Below are positions 43,022-51,813 of a DNA stretch of 64,000 bases, piece by piece (the stretch's first letter is position 1; every line of letters starts with the position of its first letter). The position numbers and the translations under genes were made by a program. The DNA is from Bradyrhizobium nivariense (GTDB taxonomy: Bacteria; Pseudomonadota; Alphaproteobacteria; Rhizobiales; Xanthobacteraceae), in assembly GCF_029846715.1 (NCBI RefSeq), contig NZ_JARVWW010000029.1, forward strand, positions 37,743-101,742, read 5' to 3'. The notes beneath the pieces are model-generated. The model had not been told where the DNA came from. It saw only the letters and a program-made list of their open reading frames with translations, and did no database searches.

Positions 43022-44358
43022 GTGCACCGGTTGTCCTGGCGTTGATGTCGATCTGTTTCCTGTCGTTCGGCTATCTCGGCGTGCCCGTGCCGTTCTCGCT
43101 GATGGCCGGCGTCTTCATCGGCGCGCTCCTGTCGGACGTGTCGCTCGCGGCGATCATCCAGAAGATCTTCGACGGCGTCGATTCCGAGGCGCTGCTGGCG
43201 ATCCCGTTCTTCCTGCTGGTCGGCGAGCTCATGAGCTCGGCCAACGTGGTGGTCCGGATTGCGAATTTGTCGGTGTCGCTGGTCGGGCACATCAGGGGCG
43301 GGCTGTCGCAGGTCGTGGTCGTCTTCAGCATGTTCTTCTCGGAGATGTCGGGCTCCACGACCGCGGACGTCGCCGTGATGAGCCGCGCGCTGGGTGGCCC
43401 GATGAAGCGCGAGGGGTATGAGCCCGCCTTCATCGCCGCCATCATCGCGTCCGCCTCGACCATTGCGGCGCTGGTGCCGCCGAGCATCACCGCGGTGGTC
43501 TATGGCGCGGTCGGCAACGTCTCGATCGCCGGCCTGTTCATGGCGGGCGTCGTGCCGGGCCTGATGATCGGCGTCGGGTTGATGATCTACTGCTATTTCT
43601 TCGGGCCCTCCGGCCTGCGCAAGCCGCGCGCGCCGCTGCGGCAGGTGGTGTTCGCGGCGGGCGATGCGGCGCTCCCGCTGATGATCCCGGTGATCCTGTT
43701 AGGAGGCATTCTGACCGGCTGGTTCACGCCGACGGAAGCCGGCGTCGTTGCCGTGGTCTGGATCGTCGTGGTCGTGATCCCCGCGCTCAACCGCGGACAT
43801 ATCAGGAAGATTCCGTATGATTTCTGCCTCGCCGGCCTGATCTTCTCGCTGCCGCTGATCACGATCGGCGCCGCCAACGCGTTCGGCTGGATGCTCGCCT
43901 ATTTGCGCGGCGCAAGCTACATCGCCGAAATGATCACCTCGATCGCCGGCAACGACCCGCATCTGATCATGCTCTTGATGGTGCTGCTGTTCACCGTGGT
44001 CGGCGACTTCATCGAGCCGGTGCCGACCATCATCATCTTCATGCCGCTGGTCAACGCGCTGACCGAAGCTGGCGACATCAACGGTGTGCACATGGGCGTG
44101 GTGCTGATCGCCACGCTCGCCTTCGGCCTGATCACGCCGCCCTATGGGCTGGTGCTGCTGATGGCGTCGAAATTCGTAGGCGTCAGTTTTGCCAAGGCGC
44201 TGCGTGCGGCGTTGCCGATCTATCTGGTGTTCCTCGGGACGATCGCGTTCGCGATCTACTTCCCGAGCGTGGTGCTGTGGTTGCCGCGGCAGGTGCTCCC
44301 CGAGTCGGTCGGGTGCTTCAAGTCGCCGGCAGGCACGGGCTATATCTGTCCCCAGTGA
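43018..44358 (+). CDS. TRAP transporter large permease, DctM family (second system)
   Basis: The 446-aa protein has the DctM signatures SEMSGSTTADVAVMS, VPPSITAVVYGAVGNVSIAGLF and ITPPYGLVLLMASK, with about 12 hydrophobic helices. It is the sodium-symport subunit for the substrate captured by the receptor at 41245. The last 15 residues (CFKSPAGTGYICPQ) are hydrophilic and contain two cysteines, an unusual tail. GTG start coupled to dctQ. Convergent with the enoyl-CoA hydratase gene 17 nt away. Confidence 0.91.
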   Translation: MSAPVVLALMSICFLSFGYLGVPVPFSLMAGVFIGALLSDVSLAAIIQKIFDGVDSEALLAIPFFLLVGELMSSANVVVRIANLSVSLVGHIRGGLSQVVVVFSMFFSEMSGSTTADVAVMSRALGGPMKREGYEPAFIAAIIASASTIAALVPPSITAVVYGAVGNVSIAGLFMAGVVPGLMIGVGLMIYCYFFGPSGLRKPRAPLRQVVFAAGDAALPLMIPVILLGGILTGWFTPTEAGVVAVVWIVVVVIPALNRGHIRKIPYDFCLAGLIFSLPLITIGAANAFGWMLAYLRGASYIAEMITSIAGNDPHLIMLLMVLLFTVVGDFIEPVPTIIIFMPLVNALTEAGDINGVHMGVVLIATLAFGLITPPYGLVLLMASKFVGVSFAKALRAALPIYLVFLGTIAFAIYFPSVVLWLPRQVLPESVGCFKSPAGTGYICPQ

Positions 44359-44375
44359 GCCTGCTTGAGTGGACG

Positions 44376-45170
44376 CTACTTGCCCTTGCTGGTGAATTTC
44401 TTCACGGCGAGGCGAAACTCCTCCGTGTTCATCGCCATGATTATCTTGTGCTCCTCGGCGTCGAGCTGCTGCTTCACTGGCGTCGTAGCGGCCTGGTAGA
44501 CCAGCGACTTGGTGCCGGCAATCGCCGCCGGCGGGTTCTGTGCCAGCCGCTCGGCGAGTTGTCGCGTCGCCGCCTTCAGCTCCGTCGCGGGGACGATCTT
44601 GGCGACCAGGCCCCATTCATGGGCTTGCTGTGCGGTAAAATTGTCCTCGGACAGGAAAATCTGGAGCGCGCGGCGTGGGCCGACCGTGCCGACGATGCCG
44701 ACCGTAGAGCCGCCATCCGGCGACACGCCGATCTTGGCATAGGCCGGCGTGAATTTGGCATCCTCCGCAGCGATGCAGAGATCGGTGACGAAGGCGAGGC
44801 CCATGCCCGCGCCTGCGGCTGAGCCGTGGACGCTGGACAGCGAGATCTTCGGCATGCGCCGGACGGTCTCGATGAAGGCGTGATAATGCTTCAATAGCTC
44901 GCCGACGACAGGCGTTACCGTATTGGCTTCGGCCGCGGCACCGATCGTCTGCAGATCGCCGCCGGCTGAGAAGGCGCGGCCTTCGCCTTCGAGGATCACG
45001 ACCCTGATGTCGTCGGCGCCTTCGATGTAGGCTGCAAGCTGTTCGAGCTTTTGCGCAATCGCAAGGTTGATCGAGTTGAACGCGGTGGGGCGGTTCAGCG
45101 TGATGGTTGCAATCGGGCCGTCGATCCGCAGCAAGGCGGGATCATCGGGTTGGGAGATGGGAGCTGGCAT
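44376..45170 (-). CDS. Enoyl-CoA hydratase/isomerase family protein
   Basis: The product of about 264 aa is a crotonase-fold enzyme. It has the first oxyanion-hole region GEGRAFSAGGDLQTIG, the second oxyanion-hole glycine region SVHGSAAGAGMGLAFVTDLCIAAEDAKF, and the C-terminal AGTKSLVYQA stretch. It hydrates or isomerises an acyl-CoA thioester. Neighbours do not define a pathway. I start it at 45170; the frame is open 11 codons further. It is divergent from the flavoprotein gene. Which of the crotonase reactions it catalyses is not decided. Confidence 0.87.
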   Translation of the reverse strand: MPAPISQPDDPALLRIDGPIATITLNRPTAFNSINLAIAQKLEQLAAYIEGADDIRVVILEGEGRAFSAGGDLQTIGAAAEANTVTPVVGELLKHYHAFIETVRRMPKISLSSVHGSAAGAGMGLAFVTDLCIAAEDAKFTPAYAKIGVSPDGGSTVGIVGTVGPRRALQIFLSEDNFTAQQAHEWGLVAKIVPATELKAATRQLAERLAQNPPAAIAGTKSLVYQAATTPVKQQLDAEEHKIIMAMNTEEFRLAVKKFTSKGK

Positions 45171-45373
45171 CTTGAAATCCCCGGCATGAGGTCGTTGCTG
45201 CAACTAAATCGCAGAAGGCGAGGGGTGACAATCCCCGGCCGCCAGTGCCCCGCGGACGGCCCTTGCGCAAGCCGGAACGATAGGCTCAAATGGGGCAGCC
45301 TTTGCCGAGGGACGGACACGAGCGCCGGCTCCTCCTAGGCCAGCAAATCAAAATCAGCGAGAGAGGAGACGAC

Positions 45374-45415
45374 ATGGGTCACGCTCGTGTCTCCGGAAAT
45401 GGGCTGTTCCGATGA
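45374..45415 (+). CDS. 13-residue leader peptide coupled to the flavoprotein gene
   Basis: An ATG at 45374 has a strong GAGAGGAG site and opens a 13-codon frame (MGHARVSGNGLFR). Its TGA overlaps the ATG of the next gene in ATGA form. The flavoprotein start itself has no ribosome binding site, so its translation probably depends on reading this peptide. Either a true coupled leader or a vestigial start. Confidence 0.5.
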   Translation: MGHARVSGNGLFR

Positions 45416-46632
45416 CGGATGGTCCGGTGATCATTGTCGGTGCCGGCCATGCTGGCTACCAGGTTGCGGCATCGCTGCGCCAGGCGGGCTTCTCAGAGCG
45501 GGTCTGCCTGATCAATGACGAGGCGCACCTGCCCTATCAGCGGCCGCCCTTGTCCAAGGGCTATATCAAGGGCTCGGCCGGGCCGGACAGCCTGATGTTC
45601 CGGCCGGAGAAATTCTTCCACGACCAGACCATCGAGCTGATCGCGGGCCGCGTAGTGTCGATCGGCCGCGCCGGGCGCAAGGTCCTGCTCGCGTCGGGCG
45701 AGACGCTTCCCTACGGCCATTTGATCCTGGCGACGGGCGCGCGCAACCGCCTGCTCGATCTGCCCAATGCGAACCTTCCCGACGTGAAATACTTGCGCAC
45801 CCTCAACGAGAGCGAGGCGCTGCGAACAATCATCCCGTCGAAGACGCGGGTGGTGGTGATTGGCGCCGGCTTCATCGGCCTGGAGTTTGCGTCGACCGCG
45901 CGGATCAAGGGGCTCGAGGTCGACGTGCTCGAGCTCGCCCCGCGCGTGATGGCGCGCGCGGTGACGGCGGAGGTCTCGGATTACTTTCAGGCGCGGCATC
46001 GCGAGGCCGGCATCCGCATTCATCTCGGTGTGCAGGCAACCTCGATCGAGGCCGAGGGCGGCAGGGTGACCGGCGTCTCCTTGAGCGACGGCCGGCATCT
46101 GCCCGCCGATCTCGTCGTGGTCGGCGTCGGCGTGCTGCCGAACATCGAGCTTGCGGCGGAGGCGGGGCTGCCGGTCGCCGCCGGCATCATCGTCGACGAA
46201 TATCTCTCGACGGCCGATCCTGATATCTCGGCGATCGGCGATTGCGCGCTGTTCGCCAGCCCGCGCTTCGGCGGATCGCAGCGGCTGGAATCGGTGCAGA
46301 ATGCCACCGATCACGCGCGCTGTCTCGCGGCGCGGCTGACCGGCGACCGGAAAGCCTATGACAGCCATCCCTGGTTCTGGAGCGACCAGGGCGAGGACAA
46401 GCTCCAGATCGCGGGCCTCACCACCGGCTACGACCGTGTCGTGCTGCGCGGCGATCCCGCCAAGAAGGCGTTCTCGGCGTTCTGCTACAAGGGCGACAGT
46501 CTGCTCGGCATCGAATCGATCAACCGCGCCGGCGACCACATGTTCGGCCGCCGCCTGTTCGGCCTGGATCGCTCGATCACGCCGGAGCAGGCCGCCGATG
46601 AAAGTTTTGACCTGAAGGGCGCGCTGGCTTGA
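45412..46632 (+). CDS. FAD-dependent ferredoxin/rubredoxin reductase-type oxidoreductase
   Basis: The 406-aa flavoprotein has an N-terminal FAD motif (IIVGAGHAGYQVA), the phenylpropionate/putidaredoxin-reductase pattern LPYQRPPLSKGYI, a central NAD(H) motif (VVVIGAGFIGLEFA) and the second FAD contact ISAIGDCALF. The C-terminal reductase domain (WFWSDQGEDKLQIAGL) is typical of enzymes that reduce a [2Fe-2S] ferredoxin for an oxygenase. No ferredoxin or oxygenase is adjacent. Translation appears coupled to a 13-codon leader peptide. A palindromic repeat follows. Confidence 0.9.
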   Translation: MTDGPVIIVGAGHAGYQVAASLRQAGFSERVCLINDEAHLPYQRPPLSKGYIKGSAGPDSLMFRPEKFFHDQTIELIAGRVVSIGRAGRKVLLASGETLPYGHLILATGARNRLLDLPNANLPDVKYLRTLNESEALRTIIPSKTRVVVIGAGFIGLEFASTARIKGLEVDVLELAPRVMARAVTAEVSDYFQARHREAGIRIHLGVQATSIEAEGGRVTGVSLSDGRHLPADLVVVGVGVLPNIELAAEAGLPVAAGIIVDEYLSTADPDISAIGDCALFASPRFGGSQRLESVQNATDHARCLAARLTGDRKAYDSHPWFWSDQGEDKLQIAGLTTGYDRVVLRGDPAKKAFSAFCYKGDSLLGIESINRAGDHMFGRRLFGLDRSITPEQAADESFDLKGALA

Positions 46633-46638
46633 GGTTCT

Positions 46639-46783
46639 TCTCCCTCTCCCCGTGCTTACGGGGAGAGGGTTGGGGTAGGGTTGGGGTGAGGGGCTCTCTC
46701 CGCAGATGAGATGATCGCGAGACCTGTACCCCCTCACCCGGATTGCTTCGCAATCCGACCTCTCCCCGCAAGCGGGGCGAGGT
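46639..46783. repeat. Dispersed palindromic repeat, family B copy 1
   Basis: It consists of two hairpins, CTCTCCCCGTGCTTACGGGG-AGAG and CTCTCCCCGCAAGCGGGG-CGAG, plus an inner GGATTGCTTCGCAATCC hairpin and GGGTTGGGGTGAGGGG / CCCCTCACCC. The same plan occurs at 53699-53819. It separates the flavoprotein from the convergent ribokinase gene. Confidence 0.75.
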
Positions 46784-46793
46784 AAGAACGGCA

Positions 46794-47711
46794 TCAGCCC
46801 GCCTTGATGACAGCCGCCACTTCCCCCGCTGTTGGCATCGACGGCCCCGCGCCCATGCGCTGCACGGAGATCGAGGCGGCGGCATTGGCGAAGGCGAGTG
46901 CCGCGCGCAGTGCTGCGCCATCGGCGAGTTGCGCCGCGAGCGCTCCCACAAAACAATCGCCCGCGCCTGTGGTGTCGATCGCCTTCACCGTGCGGCCGGG
47001 CACCGACAATTCCTCGCGTCCGGCGAGCGCGAACACGCCGTGCTTGCCGAGCGTGACGCAGATGGTCTGGTCCTTGCGCGCCTGAAGTTTTCGCGCGACG
47101 TCGATGATCCGCGCAGCCTCGTCACTATCAGACAACTCTACGCCGGCGAGGAAGCCGAGCTCGGTCTCGTTCAGCACGAGGATGTCGACGAGCGCGAGCA
47201 ATTCGCCGGACATGTTCTGCGCCGGGGCCGGATTGAGCAGCGTCATGGCTCCAGCCGCGCGAGCGCGTCGAAAGAACGCGGCAATTGTCGGCAGCGGGAT
47301 CTCGAACTGGCTGACCGCGACATCGCCCTTCGCCAGCGGAACGGCCGCGACGTCATCGACGCTGACAAGCGCATTGCTGCCGGGGATGACGACGATGGTG
47401 TTGTCGGCCTCCGCCACCGTGATGATGGCGGTGCCGGTGTGCGCCTCGGCCGTTTCCTTGATGGAGTCGAGATCGATGCCCTGCGCGCCGAGGAACGCTT
47501 TCAACTCACCGCCGAACGAATCCTTGCCCAGCCGGCCGATCAGCGTGGTCCTCGCGCCGAGCCGCGACGCCGCGACCGCCTGGTTCGCGCCCTTGCCGCC
47601 CGGGAAATACAGCACCTGCTTGCCGGCGACGGTCTCGCCGACTTTCGGATGGCGATCGGCTGTCGCCACTACATCCATGTTGATGCTGCCGGCGACGAAG
47701 ACGCGCCCCAT
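46794..47711 (-). CDS. rbsK: Ribokinase (PfkB family)
   Basis: The 305-aa protein is a PfkB-family sugar kinase with the ribokinase N-terminal signature (GSINMDVVATADRHPKVGET, then PGGKGANQAVAASRLG, residues 38-53) and the C-terminal signature AIDTTGAGDCFVGAL, which holds the catalytic Asp and the anion hole. It phosphorylates ribose or a similar sugar at the 5-OH in the cytoplasm. A second PfkB kinase lies 18 nt upstream on the same strand. No ribose transporter is adjacent, so specificity is a family-based guess. Confidence 0.88.
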   Translation of the reverse strand: MGRVFVAGSINMDVVATADRHPKVGETVAGKQVLYFPGGKGANQAVAASRLGARTTLIGRLGKDSFGGELKAFLGAQGIDLDSIKETAEAHTGTAIITVAEADNTIVVIPGSNALVSVDDVAAVPLAKGDVAVSQFEIPLPTIAAFFRRARAAGAMTLLNPAPAQNMSGELLALVDILVLNETELGFLAGVELSDSDEAARIIDVARKLQARKDQTICVTLGKHGVFALAGREELSVPGRTVKAIDTTGAGDCFVGALAAQLADGAALRAALAFANAAASISVQRMGAGPSMPTAGEVAAVIKAG

Positions 47712-47729
47712 AAGAAACCTCGGCGAACG

Positions 47730-48623
47730 CTAGACCCTGACCTCGAACTCGTGCCTTACTTTTGCGATATCGACAAGCGTCGGCAGGCCGGCCTCGTTGC
47801 CAAGGCGCTGGATCTTGAAGGTCGAGGCGGCGCGGGCAAAATCAAAGTGCTCGCGCCAGCTTTTGCCGGGATGGGCGAGATACGAATAGACATAGGCGCC
47901 GTGGAAGACGTCGCCGGCGCCGTTGGTGTCGATCACACGCTCGCGCGGAATCGGCATCGCCGGCATGATCTCGACCGCGCCTGTTTCGTTGTACCAGAGC
48001 AGGCCCTTTTCGCCCATGGTGATGCCGCCGATCTTGCAGCCGCGGCTCTTGAGATAGTCCAGCATCTTCTCCGGCGTCAGATCCATCTGCTCGCACAGGC
48101 GCTCGGCGACGATCGCGACGTCGATGAATTCGAGGAGCTCATGCGTGTTGGTGCGCAGGCCGCCGCCGTCGAGCGAGGTCAAGATGCCGGCCTCGCGGCA
48201 GACTTTTGCATAATGGATCGCGGCATCGGGCTGATGGCCGTCGATGTGCAGTGCGCGGCAGCCGCCCAAATTGAGCATCGGGAACGGATGGATGTGGGAG
48301 TCGTCGCGGCAGCGGACGATGGCGCGCTTGCCGTCCTTTGGCATGATGAACGACAGCGAGGACTGGTTCACCTTCCGCCCGTGCAGCGAGATCGCGTATT
48401 TCGCGCACATGTCCATGAACATGCGCCCCAGCCAGTCATTCGCCGCCGTGGCGATCAGATCGGGCACGATGCCGAGCTTGGCGCAGCAGAACGCCGCCGT
48501 CACCGCATTGCCGCCAAAGGAAACCGCGTAGTCGGAGGCCACGTGCTTCTCGTCGCCGGTCGGCATGTGGTCGGTGATGAAGACGACGTCGATATAGGTC
48601 TGTCCGATAAAGAGAGCCTGCAT
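47730..48623 (-). CDS. Carbohydrate kinase, PfkB family
   Basis: The protein of about 297 aa has the PfkB signatures SFGGNAVTAAFCCAKLG (residues about 31-47) and VIDTNGAGDVFHGAY near the C-terminus. It is related to sugar or nucleoside kinases, but FIGQTYIDVVFITDHMPTGDEK is not the ribokinase form. I start it at 48623; a frame of 51 codons continues upstream with no family similarity. It is the first gene of a two-kinase operon with rbsK. Substrate unknown. Confidence 0.85.
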   Translation of the reverse strand: MQALFIGQTYIDVVFITDHMPTGDEKHVASDYAVSFGGNAVTAAFCCAKLGIVPDLIATAANDWLGRMFMDMCAKYAISLHGRKVNQSSLSFIMPKDGKRAIVRCRDDSHIHPFPMLNLGGCRALHIDGHQPDAAIHYAKVCREAGILTSLDGGGLRTNTHELLEFIDVAIVAERLCEQMDLTPEKMLDYLKSRGCKIGGITMGEKGLLWYNETGAVEIMPAMPIPRERVIDTNGAGDVFHGAYVYSYLAHPGKSWREHFDFARAASTFKIQRLGNEAGLPTLVDIAKVRHEFEVRV

Positions 48624-48833
48624 TGCTTGTCCGTGATGCGCTTTGTGGTCCCGGCCGGTGCGCTTACTGTAACACCGGTTCCGCCGAGGGACCGCTGAAA
48701 TTATTCGCAAAACTGCCGCCCGGAGTGCTTGAGGTCGCCATGCGGCCGGAATACGACCATCATCGGGCAATGCCAAGCCCGGACAAATGCCGGCTCTCGG
48801 TCCACGGTTCCGGGCCGATCAACAGGGGGAAAC

Positions 48834-49682
48834 ATGATCATCGGCCTCGATCACGTCGTCGCTCTGGTCAGGGATATCGGTGCGGCCAGGGCGGCCTACC
48901 AGACGCTGCTCGGGCGCGCGCCGGCCTGGCAGAACTCGGGCGAGGGCGCCGACCGGGTGCTGTTCACTCTTGCGAACATGACGATCGAATTGATGGCGCC
49001 GAACGGCTTCAGCGTGACCGCCGACCGCATGCGCGCGCTGCTCGATGACCAGGAAGGCGTGCTCGCCAGCCTGTGCTTTCGTGTCGCAGACATGGGCAAG
49101 ATGCACCGGCGGCTGGAGCGGGTGGCACTCAAGCCGGATGGCGTTGCCGAGGTCGAAAGCAGCGACGCGGAGAGCGGCGCGGTCCTGCACTGGAAACGGG
49201 CGCGCGCCGCCACGGAGCTCACGCGCGGCGTGCGCATGTTCTTCCTCGAACTGGCTGATGAGCGTCCGCTTTCGCCGGCGACCGACATCGCGCCGATCGA
49301 TGCGCTCGACCACGTCGTGATCACCACCGAGGATTCCGATCGCGCCGCCGCGCTCTACGGCGCGCGGCTCGGGCTTGATCTGGCGCTGGATCGTTCACAC
49401 CAGGATTGGGGCCAGCTGATGTTCTTCCGCTGCGGCGATCTCGTCGTCGAGGTGGTGCGCCGCCCCGTCGCGGGCGGCGATTCCCTGCATGACCGCCTCT
49501 GGGGCCTGAGCTGGCGGGTGGCCGACATCGACGCCACGCGCGCCCGCCTGATCGCCGCTGGACTCGACGTCACCGAGGTCCGCAACGGCCGCAGGCCGGG
49601 CACGCGGGTGATGACGGTGCGAAACGGCACCTGCGGTATCCAGACGGTCCTGCTGGAGCGCTCGCCGAAGCCGGTGGATTGA
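48834..49682 (+). CDS. VOC-superfamily (glyoxalase-like) protein with two domains
   Basis: The 282-aa product contains two VOC modules. One begins IGLDHVVALVRDIGAARAAY at residue 3. The other begins DALDHVVITTEDSDRAAALY near residue 158. Together they build one metal site. It resembles lactoylglutathione-lyase/dioxygenase relatives in Bradyrhizobium with no assigned reaction. AGGGGGAAAC precedes the ATG at 48834. It is divergent from the kinase operon. A palindromic repeat follows. Confidence 0.8.
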   Translation: MIIGLDHVVALVRDIGAARAAYQTLLGRAPAWQNSGEGADRVLFTLANMTIELMAPNGFSVTADRMRALLDDQEGVLASLCFRVADMGKMHRRLERVALKPDGVAEVESSDAESGAVLHWKRARAATELTRGVRMFFLELADERPLSPATDIAPIDALDHVVITTEDSDRAAALYGARLGLDLALDRSHQDWGQLMFFRCGDLVVEVVRRPVAGGDSLHDRLWGLSWRVADIDATRARLIAAGLDVTEVRNGRRPGTRVMTVRNGTCGIQTVLLERSPKPVD

Positions 49683-49697
49683 AGGACGGTGTGGTGT

Positions 49698-49842
49698 GTG
49701 TCCCGGACGCGCCGCACCGCTCTTGGCGTTGCGGCGCAGAGCCGGGACCCAACAGAAGGCGGCCATCTTTTCATTTGGAGATATGGGCCCCGGCTCTGCA
49801 GCGCACCGCTGAAGAAGCGCTGCGCTGCGTCCGGGGCACGAG
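49698..49842. repeat. Dispersed palindromic repeat, family A copy 3
   Basis: It begins GTGTCCCGGACGCG and ends GCGTCCGGGGCACGAG, with inner CAGAGCCGGGACCC and GGGCCCCGGCTCTGC. This matches the plan of the copies at 22127 and 30580. It lies directly upstream of the TetR gene. Confidence 0.75.
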
Positions 49843-49906
49843 ATCGTTCTCAAACGCCCGCCCGCGTGTTACACGGCATCCTGACAGCACCCAGCGAGCG
49901 ACCGGT

Positions 49907-50614
49907 TTGGCGAAGGCAAAGCGAACTCTGAAATGGCAGCGCGATCCCGAGGGGATGCGGCTGCGCATTCTCGAAGCCGCCAAGCAGGAATTCTCGGCCC
50001 ACGGGCTTGCCGGCGCGCGGGTCGACCGCATCGCGGCGAAAGCCGGCGCCAACAAGCGGATGCTCTACTATCACGTCGGCAACAAGGACGAGCTCTATCT
50101 CGCGGTGCTCGAAGGCGCCTATGACAAGATCCGCAGCGAGGAGCGGGGGCTGGATCTCGAGCATCTCGATCCGCCCGAGGCGATCCGGCGGCTGATCGAG
50201 TTCACCTGGAACTACTTTCTGCGCAATCCGGAATTCCTGTCGCTGCTCCAGACCGAGAATCTTGCGCGCGCAAAGCATTTGAAGCGCTCGACCAAGGTCA
50301 AGTCGATGCATTCGCCCTTCGTCGAGATGATCCGCACCGTGGTGCGGCGCGGCGTCGAGAGCGGCGACTTCCAGGTCGCGGTTGATCCGGTGCAACTCTA
50401 CATCTCGATCGCGGGACTCTGCTTCTTCTATCTCTCGAACTCGGCGACGCTCAGCGTGATCTTCGGCCGCGATCTGCTCGCTAAGGACGCCAAGGACGAG
50501 CGGCTGGCGCATATGGCGGGTCTCGTGCTCGCCGCGCTGACGGGTCGGTCGGAGGAGCTGCTGAAGATCGTCAAGGCGCCGAAGTCGCGCGCCGCGGTGG
50601 CGCAGACGGTGTAG
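49907..50614 (+). CDS. TetR-family transcriptional regulator
   Basis: The protein of about 235 aa has a TetR DNA-binding domain (ILEAAKQEFSAHGLAGARVDRIAAKAGANKRMLYYHVGNKDELY, about residues 18-62) and a helical ligand domain. The upstream frame runs into a palindromic repeat and has no ATG in place, so the start is probably TTG at 49907 or a nearby alternative. It lies 340 nt before the NMT1-type ABC operon, with a palindrome between, and could regulate it. Ligand unknown. Confidence 0.82.
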   Translation: MAKAKRTLKWQRDPEGMRLRILEAAKQEFSAHGLAGARVDRIAAKAGANKRMLYYHVGNKDELYLAVLEGAYDKIRSEERGLDLEHLDPPEAIRRLIEFTWNYFLRNPEFLSLLQTENLARAKHLKRSTKVKSMHSPFVEMIRTVVRRGVESGDFQVAVDPVQLYISIAGLCFFYLSNSATLSVIFGRDLLAKDAKDERLAHMAGLVLAALTGRSEELLKIVKAPKSRAAVAQTV

Positions 50615-50677
50615 CGAAGCGGCTTCGCTCCTCGCTTCTGGCAACGATGGGTGTGTTCCGCGATATGTACCCCCAAT

Positions 50678-50806
50678 GTCGTCCTGGCGAAGGCCAGGAC
50701 CCATACCGCGTGATCTATCGAGCATGAGCGAGGTGTTAATCCCGAACGACCCGTCTTCGCCAAATGTTGTCCTGGGGTAATGGGTCCTGGCCTTCGCCAG
50801 GACGAC
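50678..50806. repeat. Perfect 27-bp inverted repeat (family D)
   Basis: Arms 50678-50704 and 50780-50806 are exact inverse copies. Each contains GTCCTGGCGAAGGCCAGGAC, itself a near palindrome, with 75 nt between. It lies in the gap between the TetR gene and the ABC permease. No gene is visible in the rest of this 339-nt gap. Confidence 0.8.
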
Positions 50807-50953
50807 ACTGAGGATTTGGTGCGGCCTTCAGTCCCCAAATGTCACCAAACTCACCGGAACCTCTGAGCAAAAAGTCACAGGGAAAACCGCTGGACAGTAT
50901 TTATCCAACGGGTTAATTTCTCCCTCAACGAACAAGATTGCCGGGAGTGAGAT

Positions 50954-51763
50954 GTGGCTGAGCTGAAGCCGCAGAGTGCGGTGTCCAAGATGCTGAATGC
51001 GGCGTGGATCCGGCCGTTTTTGTTCCTGGTCTTCATCGTTGTTGCCTGGGATCTGGCGATCCGGCTGTTCAGGATCCCCGCCTATCAAATCCCGTCGCCG
51101 GGCGATGTCCTTGCGGTGTTGCGCACCGACTGGCCGGAACTGTTGCGCCAGTCCTGGCCGACGACCTACGCAACCGTCTGCGGCTTCGCGCTCTCCGCGC
51201 TTTTCGGTATCCCCATCGCGATGCTGATCGCGGGGTCGAAGACGGTGGAAAGCTACGTCTATCCGCTGCTGGTGTTTTCCCAATCCGTGCCCAAGATCGC
51301 GATCGCGCCGCTGTTCGTGGTCTGGTTCGGCTTCGGCATCATTCCAAAGGTGATCTCGGCGTTCCTGCTCGGCTTCTTCCCGGTGGTGGTCTCGGCCGTT
51401 CAGGGCTTCAAGTCCGTCGACCCCGATATGGTCGACCTCGCCCGCGCCATGCAGGGCAGCCGCTTCCAGGTGTTCTGCGCGGTGAACCTGCCCCATGCGC
51501 TGCCTGCGATCTTCTCCGGCCTCAAAGTGTCGGTGACGCTCGCCGTGGTGGGCGCCGTCGTCGGCGAATTCGTCGGCTCCAATTCCGGCATCGGCTACGT
51601 GATGCAGCGCTCGATTGGAACGTTCGATCTGCCGACGATGTTCGCTGCGCTCGTGATCCTCGCGCTGCTCGGCGTCATCCTGTTCTGGATCGTGGACCGG
51701 ATCGAGAAGCTGGTTATTCCCTGGCATGTCAGCCAGCGCGAGGACGTGATTTTCGCCTCTTGA
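50954..51763 (+). CDS. ABC transporter permease (SsuC/ThiX-like)
   Basis: The 269-aa membrane protein has about six helices and the BPD permease EAA-type loop (AMQGSRFQVFCAVNLPHALPAIFSGLK). The following VSVTLAVVGAVVGEFVGSNSGIGYVM is typical of SsuC/TauC/ThiX-type permeases. GTG start at 50954 with GGGAG upstream. It makes an importer with the receptor and ATPase encoded next. The likely substrate class is pyrimidine/HMP-like or sulfonate-like from the receptor type. Confidence 0.9.
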   Translation: MAELKPQSAVSKMLNAAWIRPFLFLVFIVVAWDLAIRLFRIPAYQIPSPGDVLAVLRTDWPELLRQSWPTTYATVCGFALSALFGIPIAMLIAGSKTVESYVYPLLVFSQSVPKIAIAPLFVVWFGFGIIPKVISAFLLGFFPVVVSAVQGFKSVDPDMVDLARAMQGSRFQVFCAVNLPHALPAIFSGLKVSVTLAVVGAVVGEFVGSNSGIGYVMQRSIGTFDLPTMFAALVILALLGVILFWIVDRIEKLVIPWHVSQREDVIFAS

Positions 51764-51813
51764 ACAAAGCAACGAACGGCCACCAACGGCCGAAGCAACA
51801 GACAAGGGAGAGC

